Shown: positions 33,875-43,800 of the stretch, piece after piece
How positions within the stretch are numbered: position 1 is the first letter of the stretch
Layout: every line of letters starts with the position of its first letter
Assembly (NCBI GenBank): GCA_965242845.1
Contig: CBDETC010000002.1
Span: forward strand, 248,001-312,000
Source: RHLJ01 sp965242845
GTDB taxonomy: Bacteria > Bacteroidota > Rhodothermia > Balneolales > Balneolaceae
Direction: 5' to 3'
Length of the DNA stretch: 64,000 nt
Translations under genes and position numbers: made by a program
Notes under the pieces: model-generated
Databases searched by the model: none
What the model was told of the DNA's origin: nothing
The model's input: only the letters and a program-made list of their open reading frames with translations

Positions 33875-34678
33875 ATGAGTATCAACCTCCCCTCTTATTG
33901 GAAGCATATTCTGTTTTGGATTGCAGCCTGGTTTATTCAATCCGTATTATTCAGCGGAGGAATAGGTATAGGCTTCTACCTCGTCAAGAATATTGCAATT
34001 GTACTTCTTCAAATACTGCTGGTGTATACAAACGGGAATATCCTTTTTCCAAAATTTCTAATAGAGCAAAAATTCATCCTGTATGCATTCATCTCATTCA
34101 TCCTTGTTTACTCAACCTTCTTACTTTCCTATCCTCTAATTGGGATTTCGTTCTACATTTTCTATCCGGAAATAACATTTGCAGGGAATGGTTCTGGCTT
34201 CTTCTTTTTCCCAACCAATTATTGGTCCATACTTTCTAACTCTGCTCCCTATTCTCTGGCTTTTCTTCTAAGCTCAATCTATTACCTGCTTCCTTTATTG
34301 AAACTGAATGATAATTCAATTCACGAAGACGCCACTGTTCACCTACAGAAAAATGAAGATTATACTGTGGTACTAAAGGAAGGAAAAACGATTCACAGAA
34401 TTGATTTAAGAGAGGTCTATTACATCAAAGGGATGAAAGAATATGTACAGTGGCACACCTCGGGAAGAAAGCTGATCACCCTCCATTCACTAACAAAACT
34501 GGAAGACCAACTCAAGGAGAAGGGATTCTTACGAATACATAAATCTTTTATCATCAATACGTCACATATCGAAAGCTTTAAGACTGGCTCACTTGAGGTA
34601 AGGGGCAAGGAAATCCCTATCGGAAGAAGCTATCAAAAGACGGTATTAACCGTGATTAAATCACTATCTGTGATTTAG
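33875..34678 (+). CDS. Membrane-anchored LytTR-domain transcription regulator
   Basis: A 267-aa protein from ATG 33875. About four TM segments occupy residues ~10-145, and a LytTR DNA-binding domain covers ~165-267, with the family marks LREVYYIKGMKEYVQWH, GFLRIHKSFIIN and IPIGRSYQK. There is no receiver domain, so this is the one-component, membrane-bound type that may sense an envelope or lipid signal directly. The reading frame is open back to 33692, overlapping the divergent gene, but the added residues are not protein-like and ATG 33875 precedes the first TM sensibly. Confidence 0.85.
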   Translation: MSINLPSYWKHILFWIAAWFIQSVLFSGGIGIGFYLVKNIAIVLLQILLVYTNGNILFPKFLIEQKFILYAFISFILVYSTFLLSYPLIGISFYIFYPEITFAGNGSGFFFFPTNYWSILSNSAPYSLAFLLSSIYYLLPLLKLNDNSIHEDATVHLQKNEDYTVVLKEGKTIHRIDLREVYYIKGMKEYVQWHTSGRKLITLHSLTKLEDQLKEKGFLRIHKSFIINTSHIESFKTGSLEVRGKEIPIGRSYQKTVLTVIKSLSVI

Positions 34679-34718
34679 AGAAGCTTTTTTATTTAGCTGA
34701 TTTTGAGTTCTTTTGTGT

Positions 34719-35477
34719 ATGCAGCTCCAGATACAAAAAAAGACATACGAAGAAATCCTTCCACTTAGAAATCTGTTCCTTCAGGAGCATCATATGCAGA
34801 TTCGTTATGACTCATGTCATTATCGGGGCTGGGCTGATTCCTATGTATTTTTGGTTGATAATCAGGAAGCCGGATATGCTTCAATCAAAGGAAAAGATGA
34901 TTTAGAAGAACGAAATGCTGTTTTTGAATTCTTCTTACTGCCTCCCTTTCGCAAAAAATCTGCCCTTCATTTCAAAAAATTACTCGAGACTGTTAATGTT
35001 GACTGGATAGAAAGCCAAAGTAACGAACCTTTGCTTACTTCTATGCTATTTGAGTTTTGTACTGATATACATTCAGAAGTAATTCTATTTGCTGATGCTC
35101 AAAAATCGAGCGTTGAATTACCTGGGGCAAGTTTCTTAAAGTGGGATGGGAAAGCGGATGTATTCAACAAAGAGAAATCCGAAATCGGAGAATACATCCT
35201 GAAATTAAATGGAGAGATAGTAGCTGATGGAGGGTTCCTAACTCACTACAACTATCCATTTGCTGATCTTTATATGGAAGTAAGTGATATTCATAAAGGA
35301 AAAGGATACGCATCTTATATCTTGCAGGAGATCAAAAAGGAATGTTATAAAGCAGGAAGAATTCCTGCAGCTCGCTGCAACACTTCAAATCCAGCTTCAA
35401 AATATGCACTCTTAAATGCCGGAATGAGGGTTTCTGGCTATATGCTAACCGGTAAGATTAAATCCCGGATTAATTAA
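34719..35477 (+). CDS. GNAT family N-acetyltransferase
   Basis: A 252-aa protein from ATG 34719 (a TTG two codons earlier is less likely). The C-terminal half has the GNAT acetyl-CoA fold: EVSDIHKGKGYASYILQEIKKE near residue 190 supplies the Q/R-x-x-G-x-G/A-like loop, followed by CNTSNPASKYALLNAGMRVSGY. The N-terminal half (~1-125) looks like a second, degenerate GNAT-like domain with PPFRKKSALHFKKLLE. The substrate is unknown. Confidence 0.78.
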   Translation: MQLQIQKKTYEEILPLRNLFLQEHHMQIRYDSCHYRGWADSYVFLVDNQEAGYASIKGKDDLEERNAVFEFFLLPPFRKKSALHFKKLLETVNVDWIESQSNEPLLTSMLFEFCTDIHSEVILFADAQKSSVELPGASFLKWDGKADVFNKEKSEIGEYILKLNGEIVADGGFLTHYNYPFADLYMEVSDIHKGKGYASYILQEIKKECYKAGRIPAARCNTSNPASKYALLNAGMRVSGYMLTGKIKSRIN

Positions 35478-35555
35478 TCAAATCTTTTTACTAATTCTGT
35501 TCGCATAGTTTGATGAAGTTAATTATGTTGGAAGCGCTTCTTAAAACTCACTCAT

Positions 35556-36080
35556 ATGAAACGACGCGACGCACTAAAAACAATGATGCTTGCCACTGGC
35601 GGAGCACTTGTACTCCCATCATGGGCACTGGGCTGGAATAAAGCCTCCTTACCTATTACATCAACCATTTTCTCTGAATCAGAGCTTGCTACGCTCTCTT
35701 CAATTGTGGACACCATCTTACCTAGCAATGGAACACTGGGAGGTCTTTCACTTGGAGTAGACGATTTTTTAGCTGGATTGATCAGCGAATGTTATGAAAC
35801 AGAAGTACAGGAGGTGGTAAAAGCGCGTTTCCAGGCTTTAGATAAGAAAGCCCAAAGTGATTTTGGAATGAACTTTAAAGACTGTTCTGCTTCTGATCGA
35901 GAAGACTTATTCCTGTCTTTTTCTAATAGTAGCGATGAGATGGATCAGGAATTTTTCAAGTTTATGAAAGAACAAAGTATTCGGGGATTTGAAACTTCAG
36001 AGATTGTGATGGTTGAGTATCACGGTTATGAAATAATGCCCGGACATTTCTTTGGATGTGTAGATGTGGAGGAAAAGTAA
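35556..36080 (+). CDS. Gluconate 2-dehydrogenase subunit 3-like protein with Tat signal
   Basis: A 174-aa small subunit of GMC-type sugar dehydrogenases. The N terminus MKRRDALKTMMLATGGALVLP is a twin-arginine signal with a hydrophobic core. The rest matches the subunit-3 family: SIVDTILPSNGTLGG near residue 50 and EYHGYEIMPGHFFGCVD at the end. In known glucoside 3-dehydrogenases this subunit carries the Tat signal and helps export the partner GMC subunit, which itself lacks a signal. That is what is seen here: the GMC gene starts on this gene's stop codon (TAATG). Confidence 0.86.
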   Translation: MKRRDALKTMMLATGGALVLPSWALGWNKASLPITSTIFSESELATLSSIVDTILPSNGTLGGLSLGVDDFLAGLISECYETEVQEVVKARFQALDKKAQSDFGMNFKDCSASDREDLFLSFSNSSDEMDQEFFKFMKEQSIRGFETSEIVMVEYHGYEIMPGHFFGCVDVEEK

Positions 36081-37786
36081 TGGCCAATATTGCAATCAAA
36101 TCAAAAAAAGAAAGAACCTACGACGCTATTGTAATCGGTTCTGGAGCGAGCGGCGGCTGGGCTGCTAAAGAATTATGTGATGCTGGTCTTGAGACTTTAG
36201 TTCTCGAAAGAGGAAGAAATGTCCGGCACATTCAGGACTATCCTACGGCTTCAAAAGGACCCTGGGAGTTTAAGTTTCGAGGCACAGTACCTCTCGAACA
36301 ACGTTCAGGATTGGTAAAAGATGGCTGGGAGAACGCAGAGAGAATTCACTGGACCATAGCCCAGGATGAACAACCTGTAGTGTATGAAAAACCTTTTCGA
36401 TGGTTCAGAGGCTACCATGTTGGAGGAAAGTCATTGTTATGGGCTCGCCAAACACAACGATGGAGTGATTACGATTTCGAAGGACCTGCCCGTGATGGAT
36501 TTGCAGTCGACTGGCCTATTCGATATAAAGATTTAGCTCCCTGGTACAGTCATGTAGAAAAGTTCGCAGGAATTTCCGGGATTAAGGATGGACTGGACGT
36601 GTTACCAGATGGAGAGTTCCTCCCTGCTTTTGAACTCACCTGCATTGAAAAACACTTCCAGGAGAGTATCAAAAAACATTACGGCGATTCCAGGCACCTG
36701 ATCTATGGTCGTTGTGCTCACATCACCGATCCTCAGCCTATACACCTTCAGCAAGGCCGAACCAAATGCCAAAGTCAGACCATGTGCAACCGGGGATGTG
36801 TACTGGGAGGCTATTTCAGCGCTAACTCATCCACTATTCCATGGGCAATGAAAACCGGTAAGCTAACCATGCGACCTGATGCCGTGGTTCATTCTGTGAT
36901 TTATGATGAAGAAAAAGGAAAAGCTACCGGAGTTCGAATCATTGACCGTCATTCAAAAGAGATGATCGAATTTTATGCAGATATCATTTTTGTAAATGCT
37001 TCCACTATCAATAGTACTTCTATTCTTTTGAACTCCAGGTCTAATCGTTTCCCAAATGGATTAGGTAACGACAATGATATCATGGGTAAATACATCACCT
37101 GGCATAATTACCGAGGTCATGCATCCGCTTTGGCTCCTGGCTTCGAAGACAAAACGGTGTCGGGTAGGAGACCTACTAATGCCTATATCCCTCGCTTTCG
37201 AAATGTAGAAAAACAAGAAACTGATTTTCTCAGAGGATATGCAGTTGGAGTAAGTTCAGTCAGAGGTACTTATACAGAAAAAGACGGCTTTGGAGTAGAT
37301 CTTACTAATAGTTTGCTTGAGCCTAAAAATGGGCGGTGGGGACTTGGCACCTGGATGATGGGCGAATGTGTTCCTGTTGAAGATAATCACATTCGGCTTC
37401 ACGAAAGCTTAACCGATAAATATGGTATCCCACAAATCGTACTCTCCTGCGAATGGAAAGAAAACGATATTAAACAAGCTGATGATTATGTAGAGCAGAT
37501 GACAGAGATGTTTGAGAAGGCCGGATACACACACATCAATGCCCGAAATAGAGACACTTTACCAGGTGCTGATATTCATGAAATGGGCGGTGTAAGAATG
37601 GGACATGACCCAAAAACTTCTTTACTGAACAAGTGGAACCAGCTCCATGAGTGCAAAAATGTATTCGTTACTGATGGAGCTTGTATGACATCGGGCGGGA
37701 CACAAAACCCTACTCTTCACTTTATGGCATTAACAGCTCGGGCAGCTAACCATGCCGTGGATGAAATGAAGAAGGGAAATCTATAG
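36080..37786 (+). CDS. GMC family FAD oxidoreductase (sugar dehydrogenase-like)
   Basis: A 568-aa flavoprotein. It has the N-terminal dinucleotide fold AIVIGSGASGGWAAKEL, the GGKSLLWARQTQRW region near residue 120, and a C-terminal FAD/catalytic segment DGACMTSGGTQNPTLHFMALTARA with the conserved active-site histidine. No signal peptide is visible; export as a complex with the Tat-tagged partner is inferred from the family. The start ATG 36080 overlaps the upstream stop; an in-frame start at 36056 is less sensible. The combination resembles 3-dehydrogenases that oxidise glycosides at C3, but the substrate is unproven. Confidence 0.88.
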   Translation: MANIAIKSKKERTYDAIVIGSGASGGWAAKELCDAGLETLVLERGRNVRHIQDYPTASKGPWEFKFRGTVPLEQRSGLVKDGWENAERIHWTIAQDEQPVVYEKPFRWFRGYHVGGKSLLWARQTQRWSDYDFEGPARDGFAVDWPIRYKDLAPWYSHVEKFAGISGIKDGLDVLPDGEFLPAFELTCIEKHFQESIKKHYGDSRHLIYGRCAHITDPQPIHLQQGRTKCQSQTMCNRGCVLGGYFSANSSTIPWAMKTGKLTMRPDAVVHSVIYDEEKGKATGVRIIDRHSKEMIEFYADIIFVNASTINSTSILLNSRSNRFPNGLGNDNDIMGKYITWHNYRGHASALAPGFEDKTVSGRRPTNAYIPRFRNVEKQETDFLRGYAVGVSSVRGTYTEKDGFGVDLTNSLLEPKNGRWGLGTWMMGECVPVEDNHIRLHESLTDKYGIPQIVLSCEWKENDIKQADDYVEQMTEMFEKAGYTHINARNRDTLPGADIHEMGGVRMGHDPKTSLLNKWNQLHECKNVFVTDGACMTSGGTQNPTLHFMALTARAANHAVDEMKKGNL

Positions 37787-37909
37787 ATTTGCGAAGGGTT
37801 CTACGAACAATGAGAGTAAATCCTGACGCAATCTCATCCGTGAAATTTGAGATTGCTTCTTCGAATACCTCTCAGTCTCGCCTTCGCTTCAGAGACTCCT
37901 CGCAAAGAC
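37786..37909. repeat. Palindromic repeat at the 5' end of the sulfatase gene
   Basis: GCAATCTCA (37828-37836) and TGAGATTGC (37848-37856) form the inner hairpin. The right end CTCCTCGCAAAGAC (37896-37909) differs by one base from CTCCTCGCAATGAC in the repeat at 24240-24377, and TTCTTCGAATAC parallels its TTCGTCGAATAT. The left end TTGCGAAGGG is more diverged. The element is read in frame with the sulfatase and covers about the first 40 codons. Confidence 0.72.
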
Positions 37910-39633
37910 TATTAATTATCTTGTTTTTCTTAGTCGCAGTACTTGGGTGTACGAACTCAGGAGAGGAATCTTTTCTTCCTAACCAACCCAATATCTTATG
38001 GCTGGTCGCAGAAGATTTATCGCCCATCATCGCTCCTTTTGGAGACTCAACTGCCTACACGCCTACTATTAATCGGCTTGCTAACGAAGGAGTTCGGTAC
38101 CCCAATTTATTTTCTACTCATGGAGTCTGTGCACCCAGTCGGGCCGCTATTATAACAGGCATGTACCCGTCAGGAATTGGAGCTAATCACATGCGTACAA
38201 ATTCAAATATGGATATGACGGGGTTACCTGCTTACGAGGCAGTGCCTCCTTCGCATGTAAGAATGTTTACAGAGTACCTGAGAGAAGCGGGATATTACAC
38301 TAGTAATAATTCAAAGCAAGACTATCAATTCAAAGCGCCGGTTACCGCATGGGATGAAAGTTCGAATTTTGCTCACTGGAGAAACCGCAAGCCTGGTCAG
38401 CCTTTCTTCTCGATATTCAATTTCAATATCACCCATGAATCAGGCCTTTTCGAGCCTTATGGTTTCAAAATTGATGAAAACAGGCATTATAAAGCTGGGG
38501 ACAGAGACATAGAACTAGCCGGCTGGAATGTGAGACTTTCTGAAGAAGAAACAGAGATTCATGTTCCGCAAGACGCTAATTTCCCCATCCCGCCCTATTT
38601 GCCGGACACAGAAACAACCAGAAGGGATTTGTGGAAAGTGTACAATAATATGGCCGAAATGGATCGTCAAATGGGAGCAATCCTCAACCAGCTTGAAGAA
38701 GATGGTTTATTAGAGAACACCATCATTTTCTTTTATGCAGATCATGGAGGCCCTCTTCCCCGGCAAAAGCGCTTGATATATGATTCCGGTCTTAACTCAC
38801 CGTTAATCATCCGATTTCCAAAAGCCCATAAGGCTGGATCAATAGATGATCAGCTAATCAGTTTCATCGACTTTGCGCCAACTCTATTATCCATTGCAGG
38901 TGTTGAACCTCCCGAGCATTTGCAGGGACAGGCTTTTCTGGGAGACTACACTTCCCCAGAACCACGAACTTATATTCATGCAGCTACCGATCGATTAGAC
39001 GAACTTACTGACTCTCGTCGCGCCGTTCGAGATCAGCAATTCAAATACATTCGAAATTATCGACCTGAACAGGGCTATTACCTTCCTGTTGCATACCGGG
39101 AGCAAATCCCTACCATGAAGGAAATGCTCTCAATGCGAGACTCAGGACTCTTAGATGAAATACAAATGCAATGGTTTCGAGAGGCTAAACCCGTAGAAGA
39201 ATTATTCGATCTTGAGAATGATCCTTACGAATTAAATAATCTTGCTGACAATGAAGCTTATCGAACGAAGCTCTCCGAGCTCAGCGCCGAAATGGATAGA
39301 TGGTTAAATGAAATTAAAGACGATCCATCCCTTCCTGAAAGAGAATTAATCACTGATCTCTGGGATGGAGCTGATCAACAACCTGTAACGGAAAAACCAG
39401 GTATCCGATTTAATCGTAGTGGCTCTGCTGCACTCATTTCCAATTTTACTGAAGGAGCTTCGATTGGCTATAAGCTAATCCCTGAAAACGGACCCGAGCC
39501 GGATTCATGGACAATCTATTCTTCTGATCAAGATTTAATAGCCCTTCAACAGGGAACAACACTTAAAACAATTGCTCATCGCATTGGTTTTATTCCCAGT
39601 GAAATAGTAGAATATACCCACCCAAAAAAATAA
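37789..39633 (+). CDS. Sulfatase (alkaline-phosphatase superfamily) lipoprotein
   Basis: A type I sulfatase of up to 614 aa. The formylglycine site is C114 in VCAPSRAAIITG (C-x-P-S-R). Metal-site segments are NILWLVAEDLSP near residue 68 and FFYADHGGPLPRQKR near 315, and the C-terminal part has VEELFDLENDPYELNNLA. A lipoprotein signal, LLIILFFLVAVLGC with C54 as the lipid site, begins only after ~40 residues encoded by a repeat element, so the real start is uncertain: TTG 37789, ATG 37810 or a later non-ATG codon. It removes sulfate esters, probably from glycans. The first stop-to-start gap is 2 bases from the GMC gene, the next gene is 6 bases away. Confidence 0.88.
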   Translation: MRRVLRTMRVNPDAISSVKFEIASSNTSQSRLRFRDSSQRLLIILFFLVAVLGCTNSGEESFLPNQPNILWLVAEDLSPIIAPFGDSTAYTPTINRLANEGVRYPNLFSTHGVCAPSRAAIITGMYPSGIGANHMRTNSNMDMTGLPAYEAVPPSHVRMFTEYLREAGYYTSNNSKQDYQFKAPVTAWDESSNFAHWRNRKPGQPFFSIFNFNITHESGLFEPYGFKIDENRHYKAGDRDIELAGWNVRLSEEETEIHVPQDANFPIPPYLPDTETTRRDLWKVYNNMAEMDRQMGAILNQLEEDGLLENTIIFFYADHGGPLPRQKRLIYDSGLNSPLIIRFPKAHKAGSIDDQLISFIDFAPTLLSIAGVEPPEHLQGQAFLGDYTSPEPRTYIHAATDRLDELTDSRRAVRDQQFKYIRNYRPEQGYYLPVAYREQIPTMKEMLSMRDSGLLDEIQMQWFREAKPVEELFDLENDPYELNNLADNEAYRTKLSELSAEMDRWLNEIKDDPSLPERELITDLWDGADQQPVTEKPGIRFNRSGSAALISNFTEGASIGYKLIPENGPEPDSWTIYSSDQDLIALQQGTTLKTIAHRIGFIPSEIVEYTHPKK

Positions 39634-39639
39634 CGACTT

Positions 39640-40509
39640 ATGAAGCTTTTAAACTCACTCTTAATCCTCCTCTTTTTAATAACCTTATCCCCCAAGGAAT
39701 CCATGGCACAAAAATCAGGCGATCCAGTTTTTGACGCTGAGATTGGCGTTCAACTGTATACTTATCGAAATGTAGTACCAGAAAAAGGGCTCGAAATGAC
39801 ACTTGATATCATTAGAGAATCCGGAATGACTCTAATCGAGAGCGGTATAGCTAATGGTCTTACTCTTGAGCAATACAAAGCATTATTAGACGCCCGGGGT
39901 ATTACTCTTCCATTGTATAGTACCGGTTACGAGGATATTGTTAATAACGTAGATGAAGTAATAAAGAACGCAAAATTCATGGGTGCAGAGTATGTGATGG
40001 TCCCCTGGATTCCTCATGAAGTAGGAAGCTTTAATTTTATAAATGCCAGCCAGGCGGTAGAAGATTTCAATAAGGCTGGGAAAACCCTGGCCGAAAATGG
40101 CCTCATTCTTCAATATCACTTCCATGGGTACGAAGTTATCCCCCATAAGGATGGAACCTTGTTAGACTACATCATTGAGAACACTAACCCCGACTATGTG
40201 TCTTTCCAGATGGATGTATACTGGATTCACTTTGGTGGTGAAAATCCTGAGCGTTTGCTAAGAAAGTACCCAAACCGTTGGAAATCATTTCACTTGAAAG
40301 ATATGAAGAAAGGTACCTATAGAGATCATACCGGGCTTTCTGATCACAATACTAATGTAGTATTGGGCCAGGGAGAAATTGATTTTGAAGGGATTATCAA
40401 AACAGCCAATGAGTTGGGCATTGATCTTTTCTTCTTAGAAGATGAAAGTGATCATCTACTTACACAGGTGCCTTTGAGTATTAAATATTTGAGAAGCCTT
40501 AAATATTGA
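39640..40509 (+). CDS. Exported sugar isomerase/epimerase-like TIM barrel protein
   Basis: A 289-aa AP-endonuclease-2/xylose-isomerase-like TIM barrel. A signal peptide runs to about residue 24 (KESMAQ). Metal-binding residues are suggested by LIESGIA, ILQYHFHGYEV, FQMDVYWIHFGG, WKSFHLKDMKKG and FFLEDES, the usual Glu/Asp/His set. Exported relatives occur with GMC/subunit-3 pairs and may isomerise or cleave 3-keto-sugars; that role is inferred. It is the last gene of the 35556-40509 run and is followed by a strong terminator. Confidence 0.84.
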   Translation: MKLLNSLLILLFLITLSPKESMAQKSGDPVFDAEIGVQLYTYRNVVPEKGLEMTLDIIRESGMTLIESGIANGLTLEQYKALLDARGITLPLYSTGYEDIVNNVDEVIKNAKFMGAEYVMVPWIPHEVGSFNFINASQAVEDFNKAGKTLAENGLILQYHFHGYEVIPHKDGTLLDYIIENTNPDYVSFQMDVYWIHFGGENPERLLRKYPNRWKSFHLKDMKKGTYRDHTGLSDHNTNVVLGQGEIDFEGIIKTANELGIDLFFLEDESDHLLTQVPLSIKYLRSLKY

Positions 40510-40514
40510 ACTTG

Positions 40515-40540
40515 AAAGAGCGCTTCGGCGCTCTTTTTTT
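40515..40540 (+). terminator. Intrinsic terminator ending the GMC-sulfatase operon
   Basis: AAAGAGCGC (40515-40523), tetraloop TTCG and GCGCTCTTT (40528-40536) form a 9-bp stem that runs into a T tract to 40540. This is a textbook terminator six bases after the TIM-barrel stop codon. Confidence 0.95.
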
Positions 40541-40542
40541 GT

Positions 40543-40693
40543 CTGTCATCCTGAGCATCTTGAGTATTTAACGGCTGATACTATATTGCGAAGGATATCA
40601 AACAAACTCCTACTTAGGATATACTATCCTGCTTGATACCCTTCGCTAAGCTAACCACCCTTCCACTTTATTTCCTGGAGCTCAGGGTGACAG
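40543..40693. repeat. GTCATCCTGAGC palindromic repeat
   Basis: CTGTCATCCTGAGC at the left end faces GCTCAGGGTGACAG at the right end; inner arms are GCGAAGGATATCAA (40588-40601) and TTGATACCCTTCGC (40633-40646). It belongs to the same general class as the elements at 11362, 24240 and 61776. The 388-base gap 40510-40897 holds this repeat, a terminator, a small hairpin at 40720 and then about 150 bases in which I see no clear feature except presumed promoter DNA for the G8 gene. Confidence 0.83.
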
Positions 40694-40719
40694 CCCTTTT
40701 TTCATTGCACACCCTTTTT

Positions 40720-40744
40720 TCATTCCTGGTCTTCACCAGGATGA
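40720..40744. repeat. Short hairpin resembling a half repeat
   Basis: TCATTCCTGG and CCAGGATGA flank a 6-base loop. The TCATNCTGG/ATGA ends echo the neighbouring GTCAT-type repeats, so it may be a remnant of one. Confidence 0.5.
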
Positions 40745-40897
40745 CCGTTCAAAAAAAATCTGTAAGGAATTCCTCCCGCTTCGGTCTACCCTAATTAACC
40801 AACAAAAAGAAGTTGAATAGCCAATGGAATTCCTTGTAGGAAAAGAACTTCGGCGTTTATAACTTCTTATTCATAACGTTTTAGAAAATTTGTAGTC

Positions 40898-43800
40898 ATG
40901 GGTATTGATAAGAAGCTGAGCATTTTCCTTATCACATTAATTTCGCTTACCGCATTAAAAGCAGAAGCGCAAACCGTTCAATCAGCCGATACACTTCTCT
41001 GGTCAGATGCCGCTACCTGGACCGATTCAAAACCAGGTGCAGATGCTGAAGTAACCATTTCTGAGGGAAGTATTGTTCTACTGGACGAAGCCACTCCTGA
41101 TTTCTCAGGATTAACTATTGATGGAACTCTCATTTTTGACCGGCAGAATCTCGAGCTTAGTTCCGATTGGATTTTGATAAATGGAAAGCTGGAAATAGGA
41201 ACAGAGGAAGAACCTTTTCTTCAGAATGCTACTCTAACCCTTACCGGAGATGATACCGAGCAAAGTATCATGGATATGGGAACTCGTGGCATCATGATCT
41301 TAGGTGAATTGGAATTACACGGTAACCCTCCCACAACTACCTGGACTAAAATTAATGAGCATGCCGATATAGGGAGTACTTCCCTCACGTTAATGGAAAG
41401 TGTAGACTGGAATGTAGGTGACGAAATCGTAATCGGTCCTACCGACTATTATGAAGCTGGAAATGGTATCTCCGTTTCACAACGCATCGAGCTAACTGGA
41501 GTATCCGGCACTTCGCTTTCTTTAGGAGACGAACTTAATGCACACCGATGGGGCATGCTTCAGTATGCTACTGAAACCGGCATGAGTCTCACTGCTGATA
41601 ATTTGCTGGAACCTCCAGTACCAGATACTGATTCTACCTCAACTCCTCTAGTGTTGGATGAACGTGCTCCTGTTGGAAATCTATCCCGCAATATCTTAAT
41701 ACAATCTCCAGATGACGCCCTTTGGCAGGAAGAAGGCTTTGGCGTCCATATTATGATTATGCCAAGCGGATCAGCCAGAGTAGATGGGGTGGAAATCAGT
41801 CGTGGGGGTCAAAGAGGATTAATTCGCAGATATGCTTTCCATTGGCACCTCTTAAGCTATGATGGTCTTAATCTTATCGAAGATGCAGATGGACAGTACA
41901 TTACCAATTCTACAGTAAACAGCTCCAGAAATAGAGGTATCGTAATCCATGGAACTAATGGGTTGCTTGTTCAAAACAACGTCCTGTTTGATATCGAAGG
42001 GCATGGGGTATTTACTGAAGATGCAGTAGAACGAAGAAACGTGATCGATAATAATCTGGTGCTTCATGTTCGAACACCGTGGCTCCCTCCTGCTGAGGCC
42101 CTAAAACAGCATGAGACATATACCGGAGATTTTGGTTCTTCCGCATTTTGGATCAGCAATCCGGATAACATCATTACAAATAATCACGCCGGGGACAATG
42201 TAGGTTTTGGCTTTTGGCTGACCTTCCCCGTCCAGCCTTGGGGAGACCATCAAAATACCCTGGATGAATTTGGAAGAAGGATGAACCCAAGCCGACTTAG
42301 ATTCGGAGTTTTTGACAACAATACTGCGCATTCAAACAGGCTTCAGGGCATCATGCTCGACAACGTTGAAATTGATAATGCAGGTAATATTGGAGGTCAT
42401 CAATATTGGTCTACCACCACTGGAACTTATGTAGGCTGGCCTTATGACGAGTTACGAAGGTTCACTCTTAATCGATATAAAGTTTGGAAGAATATCGGAA
42501 ATGGTATCTGGGATCGAGCTGTACTTCCCAACAACTTTGAAGTGGTTTCAGCCGATAACGCAGGGCGGTTCTTTGCTGGTTCGGGTTCAGATGGATTAAT
42601 CACTCGTAGTCTTGTAATCGGAACCAGCCTGAACCACATGATGAATGGAACCGATCGACCTCCCCAGGCAGATTTCTTTGGAGGCTTCAGTTCTTCTGAT
42701 CCTGCTGCTTTTGCAACCTACCATAGTACGTTCGATATCACTAACAACATTGTGATTAACTTCCCGGGAGTCACTGAAGAACGAAGCGGTGTCTTCTCTA
42801 CCGATGATTATTATGTACGGCCTGTTGAAAAAGGCCAAATACGAAATGGTGGGAATTTGATTATTGATTCTCACCCTGGTGTCAAGCTTCGGGCTTATGG
42901 TGATTACTTCACCTTTGCAAGTGCCTTATGGGATCCTCATGGAAACTGGGGGCCAGCTGGAAATTATTTTGTATATGACGAGCCTTTCCTCACTTATGGA
43001 AAGGAAGTTTCTATCGTTGAGCCCAATGAAGTGAGTGGCGGTGTAAGTGTGCCTGGCCCCTTCTATGGCTTCTATGCTTTTGTATTGCATGGTGTAGGTG
43101 ATGAATACCCTCAAAATCGGCCTTTCTTTGATTTGTGGGGAATTCATGTTCGAAGATTAGATCAGGATCTTAATGAAGTGGCTACATGGACAGTTACCGA
43201 AGCTCTGGCGGATTATTCTCTTCAGCATATGAGGGACTTTGCCACCACTCCTGATGCTATTTACGAACTCACCTTCCCAGAAGAAGAAGTACATCCCACC
43301 GACTTCCAGATGGACGTCGAGAATATGCTTACAGAGGACGATACTCAGATTATGGGTATCCAGTTTGATGGTACAATGACCATTGATGTGAGGATGGAAT
43401 CAAGTGGCAATTCCTTTGCCTATACTGAAGTGAATTCTCTTGAAGAAGTTCGAAATTCAGCTGGCTCTACTTACTGGCAAGACCGGGTTAATAACCTGGT
43501 ATGGGTTAAGCTGCAAGGAGGAACCTGGGAGTTCTGGACAGATGATCCTAATGAGGATACTCCTACTATGGATGAGCTACTTTATGAAACTACCCAATTT
43601 AGAATCATAGGAACCGGGACAGCTGTTTCTAATGAAGAACCTGGCGATTTACCTTCTAATTTTGCTCTTTATCAAAACTATCCAAACCCTTTTAATCCAA
43701 GTACTACCATTACCTTTGATGTACCAATATCATCCAATATCCAGCTCCAGATATTTGATATAACAGGAAGGTTGGTAGAAACCTTGATGGATGGATTCAC

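Noticed and set aside
34656..34676. TAAATCAC/GTGATTTA hairpin at the end of the LytTR gene as a terminator
   Set aside because: An 8-bp stem exists but it lies in coding sequence and the T tract is several bases away, so the support is weak.
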